21,269 nt of DNA, taken from positions 1-21,269 of the forward strand of contig DYOK01000022.1 in the NCBI GenBank assembly GCA_020720565.1, given 5' to 3'. The DNA comes from Acetofilamentum sp. GTDB taxonomy: Bacteria > Bacteroidota > Bacteroidia > Bacteroidales > JAFGXI01. This document shows, piece after piece, positions 14,941 to 21,269 of this stretch. Numbering within the stretch: the stretch's first letter is position 1; each line of letters opens with the position of its first letter. Below the pieces are notes generated by a model that saw only the letters and a program-made list of their open reading frames with translations, was not told where the DNA came from and ran no database searches. The translations under genes were made by a program, and so were the position numbers.

Positions 14941-15213
14941 TTACTTTTTCTTCTTATTACCCGCATGTCCTCTAAAGGTACGAGTAGGGGCAAATTCACC
15001 GAGTTTGTGACCTACCATCATTTCGGTTACATAAACCGGAATAAATTTGTTGCCGTTGTGCACTGCAATGGTAGTTCCCACAAAATCAGGAGAAATCATT
15101 GAACGACGTGACCAAGTCTTAATGACAGTTTTTTTGCCTGCCTCGTGCATATCGACTACTCGTTTTTCGAGTTTAAAATCGATAAATGGTCCTTTTTTTA
15201 ATGATCTAGCCAT
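14941..15213 (-). CDS. rpsS: 30S ribosomal protein S19 (uS19)
   Basis: This 30S head protein forms a complex with S13 and contacts the A-site finger. It has 90 residues. It starts MARSLKKGPFIDFKLEKRV, with TWSRRSMISPDFVGTTIAVHNG and MVGHKLGEFAPTRTFRGH, all family signatures. It is 7 bases after rplB and 23 bases before rplV. Confidence 0.98.
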   Translation of the reverse strand: MARSLKKGPFIDFKLEKRVVDMHEAGKKTVIKTWSRRSMISPDFVGTTIAVHNGNKFIPVYVTEMMVGHKLGEFAPTRTFRGHAGNKKKK

Positions 15214-15220
15214 ACTTCAA

Positions 15221-16045
15221 TTATTTTTTCCTTCGTTCTACAATATACTTGTTAGATGCTTTCTTAGGAGTTCTAGTTTTGTATCCTTTTGCTGGAATAC
15301 CTTTTCTAGATCTTGGATGACCTCCTGAAGATTTACCTTCTCCACCACCCATGGGGTGATCGACAGGGTTCATGACTACACCACGGACTCTTGGTCTGCG
15401 ACCTAACCAACGGGAACGACCCGCTTTGCCAGAGCGCTCTAGAGCGTGATCGGAGTTAGACACGGTTCCGATTGTAGCTTTACAAGTAATTAGCACCTTA
15501 CGAGTTTCGCCCGAAGGTAATTTAATAACCGCATACTTACCCTCACGAGACTTCAATGAAGCAAATGATCCGGCGCTTCTTGCCATTACAGCACCTCGTC
15601 CTGGGTTAAGTTCAATATTGTGAATAACAGCTCCCAATGGGATATCTGCTAAATACAAAGAGTTTCCTACATCTGGGCTAGCATGTTTACCTGCTAAAAT
15701 TTCTTGTCCCACTGTAAGACCATTAGGCGCGATGATATATCTCTTTTCACCATCCGCATACACGACCAAAGCGATTCGAGCCGATCGGTTTGGATCGTAC
15801 TCAATGGTTTTCACCGTTGCTTTGATGTCTTCTTTATCACGTTTAAAGTCTACTAAACGATACATTTGTTTGTGGCCTCCGCCAATGTAACGCATAGTCA
15901 TCTTTCCTTCGTTGTTACGTCCGCCTGAACGTTTCTTGGCAGCCAACAAAGATTTCTCGGGGGTATGACAAGTAATCGCTGATTGCTTGTTCTCCACTTT
16001 GTGTCTCTGTCCGGGCGTAACCGGTTTTAATTTTCTTACTGGCAT
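15221..16045 (-). CDS. rplB: 50S ribosomal protein L2 (uL2)
   Basis: It is one of the most conserved 50S proteins, needed for subunit joining and peptidyl transferase assembly. It has 274 residues. Signatures include RYIGGGHKQMYRLVDFKR and GRRPRVRGVVMNPVDHPMGG. H230 matches the functionally important E. coli H229. Two residues later, M232 replaces the H found in the DHPHGGG of many bacteria, a change I recall from other Bacteroidota. An AGGAC directly abuts the ATG and is too close to act as a normal Shine-Dalgarno. Confidence 0.98.
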   Translation of the reverse strand: MPVRKLKPVTPGQRHKVENKQSAITCHTPEKSLLAAKKRSGGRNNEGKMTMRYIGGGHKQMYRLVDFKRDKEDIKATVKTIEYDPNRSARIALVVYADGEKRYIIAPNGLTVGQEILAGKHASPDVGNSLYLADIPLGAVIHNIELNPGRGAVMARSAGSFASLKSREGKYAVIKLPSGETRKVLITCKATIGTVSNSDHALERSGKAGRSRWLGRRPRVRGVVMNPVDHPMGGGEGKSSGGHPRSRKGIPAKGYKTRTPKKASNKYIVERRKK

Positions 16046-16052
16046 GTCCTAA

Positions 16053-16343
16053 TTAGATATTGCTGTAAAAGTCAATTTTATCTCCTTCTTTCAAAGTCAC
16101 AATGGCTTTTTTATAAGCTGAAATTTTTCCGTCTTGGATACCTGTTTTGGTAAATCGACGTCTGTAGCTTGGGCCATAATTCATCACGTTTACTGACAAT
16201 ACAGTTACGTTATAAGTGCTCTCAACTGCTTGGCGAATCTGCAATTTATTTGAATCTTTACTTACAAAGAATGCATATTGATTAAGTTTTTCGCTTAATG
16301 CATTCATTTTTTCGGTAACTATTGCTTTCTTTAAAGTGTCCAT
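16053..16343 (-). CDS. rplW: 50S ribosomal protein L23 (uL23)
   Basis: It sits at the tunnel exit and is the docking site for trigger factor and SRP. It has 96 residues, starting MDTLKKAIVTEKMNALSEK. The tunnel-lining loop at about 54-75 (MNYGPSYRRRFTKTGIQDG) is present. Its start is preceded by a perfect Shine-Dalgarno AGGAGG with a 7-base spacer, the only full match before any start in the window. The spacing to rplD is 11 bases. Confidence 0.97.
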   Translation of the reverse strand: MDTLKKAIVTEKMNALSEKLNQYAFFVSKDSNKLQIRQAVESTYNVTVLSVNVMNYGPSYRRRFTKTGIQDGKISAYKKAIVTLKEGDKIDFYSNI

Positions 16344-16350
16344 ATTCTAG

Positions 16351-16356
16351 CCTCCT
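16351..16356 (-). promoter_or_regulatory. Perfect Shine-Dalgarno (AGGAGG) before rplW
   Basis: AGGAGG on the minus strand overlaps the rplD stop codon (CTAGGAGG) and lies 7 bases before the rplW ATG. This is the ideal position for pairing with the 16S rRNA 3' end. Most other starts in the window have only A/T-rich leaders. Confidence 0.7.
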
Positions 16357-16981
16357 AGTTTAATATATTGCTTAAAACATCGATCGATTTCTCTGACATG
16401 AGTACATTCGAAGCTTTAGCAACTTTGTATGTGGTTAATTCCGAAACAGTTACAACATCTACTGTTTGTAAATTTCGAGACGACAAATATACATTTTTAT
16501 TTGCATCTGGAATCACAATTAGTGTTCTTCTGTCGTTCATTTTCAATTTATTATTGATTTCAATCATTTTTTTAGTACTTGGTACTTCCATATTGAAATC
16601 TTCAAATATTTTGATTCTGTTTTCGCTCAATTTAGCAGACAATATAGATTTACGAGCTAATTGTTTTTGCTTTTTGTTGAGTTTAAACTCGTAATCTCTT
16701 GGTTTTGGACCAAATACACGACCTCCGCCTTTAAATTGTGGTGCTTTGATGCTACCAGCACGTGCGGTACCTGTTCCTTTTTGACGCTTAATTTTTCTAG
16801 TACTTCCAGAAATTTCGCCGCGCTCTTTAGATTTATGTGTACCTTGTCTTTGATTGGCTAGGTATTGTTTAACATCTAAATAGATGGCATGCTCATTAGG
16901 CTCAATACCAAAGATATCGTCGGCTAAAACTATCGTTCTGCCGGTCTCCTCTCCTGCGATATTATATACTTTTACTTCCAT
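16355..16981 (-). CDS. rplD: 50S ribosomal protein L4 (uL4)
   Basis: This tunnel-constriction protein is, in E. coli, also the repressor of the S10 operon. It has 208 residues. The extended loop (about 45-92) contains the signature RQKGTGTARAGSIKAPQFKG followed by GGRVFGPKPRDYEF. It starts inside the rplC stop (TAATG). The E. coli-type S10 leader target of L4 lies upstream of rpsJ. Here rpsJ follows fusA after only 6 bases, so that control mode seems absent. Confidence 0.97.
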   Translation of the reverse strand: MEVKVYNIAGEETGRTIVLADDIFGIEPNEHAIYLDVKQYLANQRQGTHKSKERGEISGSTRKIKRQKGTGTARAGSIKAPQFKGGGRVFGPKPRDYEFKLNKKQKQLARKSILSAKLSENRIKIFEDFNMEVPSTKKMIEINNKLKMNDRRTLIVIPDANKNVYLSSRNLQTVDVVTVSELTTYKVAKASNVLMSEKSIDVLSNILN

Positions 16982-17598
16982 TATCTTTCAAGTATTACGT
17001 ATGAACCTTTTGCTCCTGGAATAGAGCCTTTAATCAAAATCACGTTTTGCTCGGGCATTACTTTGGCCACTTTAAGATTTATCATCTTAACGCGGTTTCC
17101 GCCTGTTCTTCCTGCCATACGCATTCCTTTGAATACTCGAGATGGGTGAGAAGATGCTCCCAATGAACCGGGTGCACGTAGTCGGTTGTGTTGTCCGTGG
17201 GTTGCACCTCCAACACCTGCAAAGCCGTGTCGTTTTACAACGCCTTGAAAACCTTTTCCTTTTGAGGTACCAATGACATCGATCCAAGCATTTTCTTCGA
17301 AGATGTCAACTGTAATAGTATCTCCTAATTTGTAATCCCCTTCGAAATCTGCGATTTCGACGAGCATTCTTTTAGGAGTAGTGTTTGCTTTTGCAAAATG
17401 TCCTATCATCGCTTTTGTAGAGTGCTTTTCTTTCTTTTCGTCGAAAGCAATCTGAAGAGCGCTATAGCCATCTGCCTCGGCCGTCTTAACTTGTGTAACC
17501 ACACAAGGTCCGGCCTCAATAACGGTGCATGGAATGTTTTTTCCATCGGCTCCGTAAAGAGAAGTCATACCGACTTTCTTTCCTATTAAACCTGGCAT
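16981..17598 (-). CDS. rplC: 50S ribosomal protein L3 (uL3)
   Basis: This early-assembling 50S protein has a loop that reaches the peptidyl transferase centre. It has 205 residues, starting MPGLIGKKVGMTSLYGADGK. The core loop is GTSKGKGFQGVVKRHGFAG and APGSLGASSHPSRVFKGMRM. E. coli L3 has a methylated glutamine (Q150) in the SIGQ segment. Here the equivalent is SLGA, so that PrmB-type target is missing. It lies 21 bases after rpsJ. Confidence 0.98.
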   Translation of the reverse strand: MPGLIGKKVGMTSLYGADGKNIPCTVIEAGPCVVTQVKTAEADGYSALQIAFDEKKEKHSTKAMIGHFAKANTTPKRMLVEIADFEGDYKLGDTITVDIFEENAWIDVIGTSKGKGFQGVVKRHGFAGVGGATHGQHNRLRAPGSLGASSHPSRVFKGMRMAGRTGGNRVKMINLKVAKVMPEQNVILIKGSIPGAKGSYVILER

Positions 17599-17619
17599 AT
17601 ACTCTGTATATATAATTAA

Positions 17620-17925
17620 TTAAACTTTTATTTCTACTTCTACCCCACTTGGTAACTCGAGCTTCATTAAAGCATCGATAGTTTTTGAGGTGGTGCTGTA
17701 AATATCGAGTAATCTTTTGTATGTAGCATACTCGAATTGTTCTCTCGATTTTTTGTTGACGAAAGTCGAACGTAAAATAGTAAAGATTCTTTTGTCAGTT
17801 GGCAATGGAATTGGTCCGCTTACTACTGCTCCCGTTGTTTTTACAGTTTTTACAATCTTCTCAGCCGACTTATCAACTAAGTTATGATCGAATGATTTTA
17901 ACTTTATTCTAATTTTCTGACTCAT
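17620..17925 (-). CDS. rpsJ: 30S ribosomal protein S10 (uS10, NusE)
   Basis: This 30S head protein also acts as NusE in transcription antitermination and in transcription-translation coupling with NusG. It has 101 residues. Signatures are MSQKIRIKLKSFDHNLVDKS and SGPIPLPTDKRIFTILRSTF. The C-terminal MKLELPSGVEVEIKV is usual. It follows fusA after 6 bases and has no leader of its own. The tuf gene that separates fusA and rpsJ in many bacteria is absent. Confidence 0.98.
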   Translation of the reverse strand: MSQKIRIKLKSFDHNLVDKSAEKIVKTVKTTGAVVSGPIPLPTDKRIFTILRSTFVNKKSREQFEYATYKRLLDIYSTTSKTIDALMKLELPSGVEVEIKV

Positions 17926-17931
17926 ATCGTC

Positions 17932-20025
17932 TTATTTTTTAGCTCCATTAATAATTTCATCTGCCATTCCCGATGGGACTTCTGCATAGTGTCCAAACTC
18001 CATTGAAGATGTGGCACGTCCTGAGGTGATGGTTCGCAAAGCGGTTACGTATCCAAACATTTCCGATAATGGAACACTGGCTTTAACTACTTTAGCACCA
18101 CCTCTATCGTCCATTCCTTGGATTTGTCCACGACGTCGGTTAAAGTCACCGATAACATCACCCATGTTTTCTTCTGGGGTTACCACTTCAACTTTCATAA
18201 TAGGTTCCATCAAAACTGGTTTGGCTTTGATAGCAGCTTCTCTAAAGGCTTGTTTAGCGCAAATCTCGAACGAAAGGGCATCAGAGTCAACGGAGTGGAA
18301 CGATCCGTCTTTCAAAACAACTTTCATACTGTCGACATTGTATCCTGCAAGTGGACCATTGGCCATAGACTCTTTGAATCCTTTTTCGACAGGTGAAATA
18401 AATTCTTTTGGAATTCGACCACCAACTACTTCGTTGACAAATTGTAAACCTTCGGTTCCTGGATCGGCTGGCATAATGTCGAAAATAATATCGGCAAATT
18501 TACCACGACCACCCGATTGTTTTTTGAACACTTCACGGTGGCTAAACGATTTGGTCAAAGCTTCTTTGTATGCAACTTGTGGTTTACCTTGGTTACATTC
18601 AACTTTAAACTCACGTTTTAAACGATCGATGATAATTTCTAAGTGCAACTCACCCATTCCGCTAATTACAGTTTGACCTGAATTTTCGTCGGTATGTACA
18701 CGGAAAGTTGGATCTTCTTCAGATAATTTGGCTAAGCCATTCGATAATTTATCGATATCTTTTTGTGTTATAGGTTCGATAGCGATACCGATTACGGGCT
18801 CTGGAAAGTCCATCGATTCGAGAACGATAGGATCTTTTTCGTGAGCTAAAGTATCACCAGTACGGATATCTTTAAAACCTACTACTGCGCAAATGTCACC
18901 TGCTTCCACTCTATCGATAGGGTTTTGCTTGTTGGCGTGCATTTGGTATAAGCGTGTGATACGCTCTTTTTTGCCGTTACGGGTATTGATAATGTAGCTA
19001 CCTGCATCGATAAATCCTGAATATACACGAACAAAAGCTAAACGGCCTACGAAAGGATCGGTAGCAATTTTAAATGCCAAAGCAGCTAAAGGCTCATTTT
19101 CGTCGGGATGACGAATCACTTCGGCTTCGGTATCGGGATTAATTCCGATAATTTCTGGAATATCGAGTGGACAAGGTAAATACAAAGCCACAGCATCGAG
19201 TAATGTTTGAACGCCTTTGTTTTTGAACGCACTACCGCAAGTGATCGGAATCATGGTCATATTTAAGGTCGATTTACGAACGGCATCTTGTAATTCTTCT
19301 ACAGTGATAGCGTTTTTATCTTCGAAGAATTTTTCCATCAAAGCATCGTCGGTTTCGGCAGCTGCTTCGATAAGTTTATCTCTCCACTCTTCGGCCTCTT
19401 CGACTAAATCGGCGGGGATATCTTGAACGTCGTAATTAGAGCCCATTTCGGCGTCGTCGGCCCAAACAATGGCTTTGTTCAAAATAAGGTCAATTACCCC
19501 TTTAAAGCGTTCTTCGGCACCAATTGGAATTTGAATGGGTACTGCATTGGCTTTAAGTCTGGTTCTAATTTGACCTACTACATTGAAAAAATCGGCACCT
19601 GTACGATCCATTTTGTTAACAAAGCCCATGCGAGGTACTTTGTATTTGTCGGCTTGACGCCAAACTGTTTCCGATTGAGGCTCTACACCACCAACGGCAC
19701 AAAATGTAGCTACCGCACCGTCAAGTACACGCAACGAACGCTCTACCTCAACGGTAAAGTCGACGTGTCCTGGGGTGTCGATAATATTAATTTTATATTG
19801 TTGTCCTTTATAGGTCCAAAAGGTGGTTGTAGCAGCAGATGTGATGGTAATACCACGCTCTTGCTCTTGTTCCATCCAGTCCATAGTGGCTGCCCCATCG
19901 TGTACTTCGCCAATTTTGTGGCTTTTACCGGTATAAAACAAGATACGTTCTGTAGTCGTTGTTTTACCCGCATCGATGTGAGCCATGATGCCTATGTTTC
20001 TGGTATATTTGAGATCTTTCTTCAT
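17932..20025 (-). CDS. fusA: Elongation factor G (canonical GTPase form)
   Basis: It drives tRNA-mRNA translocation and ribosome recycling with GTP hydrolysis. It has 697 residues. All G-domain motifs are intact: P-loop AHIDAGKTT (15-23), switch I ERGITITSAA (56-65), DTPGH (83-87, with catalytic H87), NKMD (137-140) and GSAFKNKG (264-271). The domain IV tip GSFHSVDSD (574-582) carries H577, equivalent to E. coli H583. The C-terminal blocks PVLMEPIMKVEVVTPEENMG and PLSEMFGYVTALRTITSGRA are typical. Some Bacteroidota also have a second EF-G with lost GTPase activity. The intact motifs and the position between rpsG and rpsJ mark this as the main translocase. Confidence 0.99.
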   Translation of the reverse strand: MKKDLKYTRNIGIMAHIDAGKTTTTERILFYTGKSHKIGEVHDGAATMDWMEQEQERGITITSAATTTFWTYKGQQYKINIIDTPGHVDFTVEVERSLRVLDGAVATFCAVGGVEPQSETVWRQADKYKVPRMGFVNKMDRTGADFFNVVGQIRTRLKANAVPIQIPIGAEERFKGVIDLILNKAIVWADDAEMGSNYDVQDIPADLVEEAEEWRDKLIEAAAETDDALMEKFFEDKNAITVEELQDAVRKSTLNMTMIPITCGSAFKNKGVQTLLDAVALYLPCPLDIPEIIGINPDTEAEVIRHPDENEPLAALAFKIATDPFVGRLAFVRVYSGFIDAGSYIINTRNGKKERITRLYQMHANKQNPIDRVEAGDICAVVGFKDIRTGDTLAHEKDPIVLESMDFPEPVIGIAIEPITQKDIDKLSNGLAKLSEEDPTFRVHTDENSGQTVISGMGELHLEIIIDRLKREFKVECNQGKPQVAYKEALTKSFSHREVFKKQSGGRGKFADIIFDIMPADPGTEGLQFVNEVVGGRIPKEFISPVEKGFKESMANGPLAGYNVDSMKVVLKDGSFHSVDSDALSFEICAKQAFREAAIKAKPVLMEPIMKVEVVTPEENMGDVIGDFNRRRGQIQGMDDRGGAKVVKASVPLSEMFGYVTALRTITSGRATSSMEFGHYAEVPSGMADEIINGAKK

Positions 20026-20042
20026 CTTGTTATGCTACCCTA

Positions 20043-20516
20043 TTAGAATCTAAAATGTGAAAAGGCCTTGTTTGCATCGGCCATTCTGTGCATGTCTTCT
20101 TTTCTCTTAAATGCGCCACCCTCTTCTTTGAATGCCGCCATAATTTCAGCTGCCAACTTTTCTCCCATGGAACGGCCAGAACGTTTGCGTGCATTTAAAA
20201 TTAAAGCTTTCATTCCAAGTGCAACTTTTCTGGTAGGACGAACCTCCATTGGTACTTGAAATGTAGCTCCACCTACTCTACGGCTCTTGACTTCTACTTG
20301 TGGAGTCACATTTTCCAATGCTTTTTTCCACAAATCTAATGGGGCAATTTCTTCTTTATTCTTTTGTTGAATAATATCCATTGCACCATAGAAGACAGCG
20401 TACGCAGTATTCTTTTTGCCATCAAACATTAAGTTGTTAACGAATTGTGTGACCAAAATATCGTTGAACTTAGGATCTGGAAGCAAATGTCTCTTCTTTG
20501 GTTTCGACTTTCTCAT
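20043..20516 (-). CDS. rpsG: 30S ribosomal protein S7 (uS7)
   Basis: This primary binder of the 16S 3' major domain organises the 30S head and the E site. It has 157 residues, starting MRKSKPKKRHLLPDPKF. The beta-hairpin TPQVEVKSRRVGGATFQVPM (71-90) is the family signature. It ends KAFSHFRF. It lies 22 bases after rpsL and 17 bases before fusA. Confidence 0.98.
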   Translation of the reverse strand: MRKSKPKKRHLLPDPKFNDILVTQFVNNLMFDGKKNTAYAVFYGAMDIIQQKNKEEIAPLDLWKKALENVTPQVEVKSRRVGGATFQVPMEVRPTRKVALGMKALILNARKRSGRSMGEKLAAEIMAAFKEEGGAFKRKEDMHRMADANKAFSHFRF

Positions 20517-20538
20517 TATTTCAAATTTTATTTATTCT

Positions 20539-20949
20539 CTATTTTTTACCTTTTTTTGCTGGTGCAGCTACTTGACCTGGTTTTGGACGCTTAGTTCCAT
20601 ATTTAGAACGGCGTTGTTTTCTACCGTCTACACCCGATGTATCGAGGGCACCACGTACAATGTGATAACGTACCCCTGGAAGGTCTTTTACACGACCACC
20701 TCTGATAAGTACTATCGAGTGCTCTTGCAAGTTATGGCCTTCACCTGGAATATAGGCGTTCACCTCTTTTTGGTTGGTTAATCTTACCCTTGCCACTTTA
20801 CGCATGGCCGAGTTTGGTTTTTTTGGAGTAGTGGTGTAAACTCTTACACACACGCCCCTCCTTTGTGGGCAGGCATCTAAAGCTCGAGATTTACTCTGAA
20901 CCTCTAAACTTTTTCGGCCTTTTCTAACTAACTGTTGAATTGTTGGCAT
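20539..20949 (-). CDS. rpsL: 30S ribosomal protein S12 (uS12)
   Basis: This decoding-centre protein sets translational accuracy. It has 136 residues, with a short basic tail (PGQVAAPAKKGKK) beyond the E. coli length of 124. The loop YTTTPKKPNSAMRKVARVRL (38-57) and GEGHNLQEHSIVLIRGGRVK (69-88) are intact. The streptomycin-relevant positions K43 and K88 are wild type, so a sensitive allele is expected at this gene. D89 in RVKDLPG is the aspartate that RimO methylthiolates in E. coli. It is the first gene of the operon, about 40 bases after a consensus promoter. Confidence 0.99.
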   Translation of the reverse strand: MPTIQQLVRKGRKSLEVQSKSRALDACPQRRGVCVRVYTTTPKKPNSAMRKVARVRLTNQKEVNAYIPGEGHNLQEHSIVLIRGGRVKDLPGVRYHIVRGALDTSGVDGRKQRRSKYGTKRPKPGQVAAPAKKGKK

Positions 20950-21269
20950 ACTATATTACTGATTTTTATCTAATATCACTTTTACAAATGGTTTGCAAAG
21001 GTATAACTTTTTTTCTCATTATCAACATGGTGGTGTTAATATTTTTTACAGATGCTGTTGATTATAAGCTACCATCAGTTTTTTCGATGATTTCTAAATT
21101 ATCTGGCTGCTTTTATTAACAAGCCTTTGATAAAATAAGCCTCGAGATGGGACCCGAATTCGAATTTGACGAATTAATTGAGAGCTGTTTTGTGCGATCT
21201 TTGGATAATAAATACCATTCGTTCAAATTTGGCTATTGGAACAAACAAAACAGAAAACACACCTTATAA
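20950..21269. other. Gene-free region upstream of rpsL
   Basis: This holds the operon promoter and its short leader (20950 to about 21030). Beyond that I recognise no gene. The best open frame on the plus strand is a 40-codon ATG frame at 21147-21269 that ends exactly at the window edge. It has no recognised domain or promoter. No terminator of an upstream gene and no RNA gene was seen. Confidence 0.55.
20996..21025 (-). promoter_or_regulatory. Main promoter of the ribosomal protein operon
   Basis: On the minus strand TTG (21025-21023) is followed by exactly 19 bases and then TACCTTTG (21003-20996). This fits the Bacteroidota vegetative promoter consensus (-33 TTTG/TTG, -7 TAnnTTTG). Transcription would start about 4-6 bases after the final G, giving an A/T-rich leader of roughly 40 bases before the rpsL ATG with no Shine-Dalgarno. 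Confidence 0.85.

Noticed and set aside
15221..16045. L2 with M232 in place of the second His of DHPHGGG as a possible functional defect
   Set aside because: The important H230 is kept, and I recall the DHPMGGG form from other Bacteroidota, so it is a lineage trait rather than damage.
19423..20046. Long open frame (about 207 codons) antisense to fusA
   Set aside because: It mirrors the codon use of the strongly conserved fusA gene on the other strand and shows no family resemblance. The same holds for long antisense frames at 18011-18676 and 6621-7298.
21147..21269. 40-codon ATG frame on the plus strand, divergent from rpsL, ending exactly at the window edge
   Set aside because: No recognised domain, no promoter of the lineage type and no leader signal. 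It is short enough for chance, and its end at the window border looks coincidental.
1..21269. A new multi-gene system, CRISPR array, integrated element or tRNA cluster
   Set aside because: All 35 genes are recognised housekeeping genes in conserved order on one strand. No repeat array, integrase, transposase, tRNA or foreign-looking segment is visible.

Overview
This window is a stretch of core housekeeping genome from a low-GC member of the Bacteroidota, most likely Bacteroidales or a near relative. The lineage call rests on three things. The translation and transcription genes have Bacteroidota-type sequences. The start codons sit in A/T-rich leaders that mostly lack a Shine-Dalgarno sequence. 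The promoter in front of rpsL matches the Bacteroidota consensus (TTG, 19 bases, TAnnTTTG) rather than the sigma70 consensus. All 35 recognisable genes lie on the minus strand, so transcription runs from the right end of the window to the left.

Layout in the direction of transcription. (1) 20950-21269: gene-free upstream region holding the consensus promoter and an imperfect dyad over its -33 element. (2) 20949-17620: str-type block rpsL, rpsG, fusA, rpsJ, with no tuf gene between fusA and rpsJ. (3) 17598-12854: rest of the S10 block (rplC, rplD, rplW, rplB, rpsS, rplV, rpsC, rplP, rpmC, rpsQ). (4) 12851-7357: spc block (rplN, rplX, rplE, rpsN, rpsH, rplF, rplR, rpsE, rpmD, rplO, secY). (5) 7334-3275: map, infA, rpmJ, then the alpha block rpsM, rpsK, rpsD, rpoA, rplQ, closed by a strong terminator at about 3211-3249. 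(6) Two central-carbon genes, eno and gltA, each followed by its own terminator. (7) 1-278: gene-free sequence with nothing recognised.

The 33 genes from rpsL to rplQ are packed with mostly 0-40 base gaps, three TAATG stop/start junctions (rplC/rplD, rplV/rpsC, rplX/rplE) and an 8-base overlap of map and infA. They are probably read as one long transcription unit of about 17.7 kb. They make ribosomal proteins, elongation factor G, IF1, methionine aminopeptidase, the SecY channel subunit and the RNA polymerase alpha subunit. The only large internal gap, 102 bases between rpmD and rplO, carries a hairpin followed by a U-run that looks like an attenuator or partial terminator.

I found no mobile element, CRISPR array, tRNA, defence system or other new multi-gene system. 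The points most worth a second look are: the intra-operon hairpin at 9205-9249; a perfect AGGAGG Shine-Dalgarno before rplW in a lineage that seldom uses one; the zinc-free forms of L36, S14 and S4; and a citrate synthase that resembles the mitochondrial enzyme more than the usual bacterial one.
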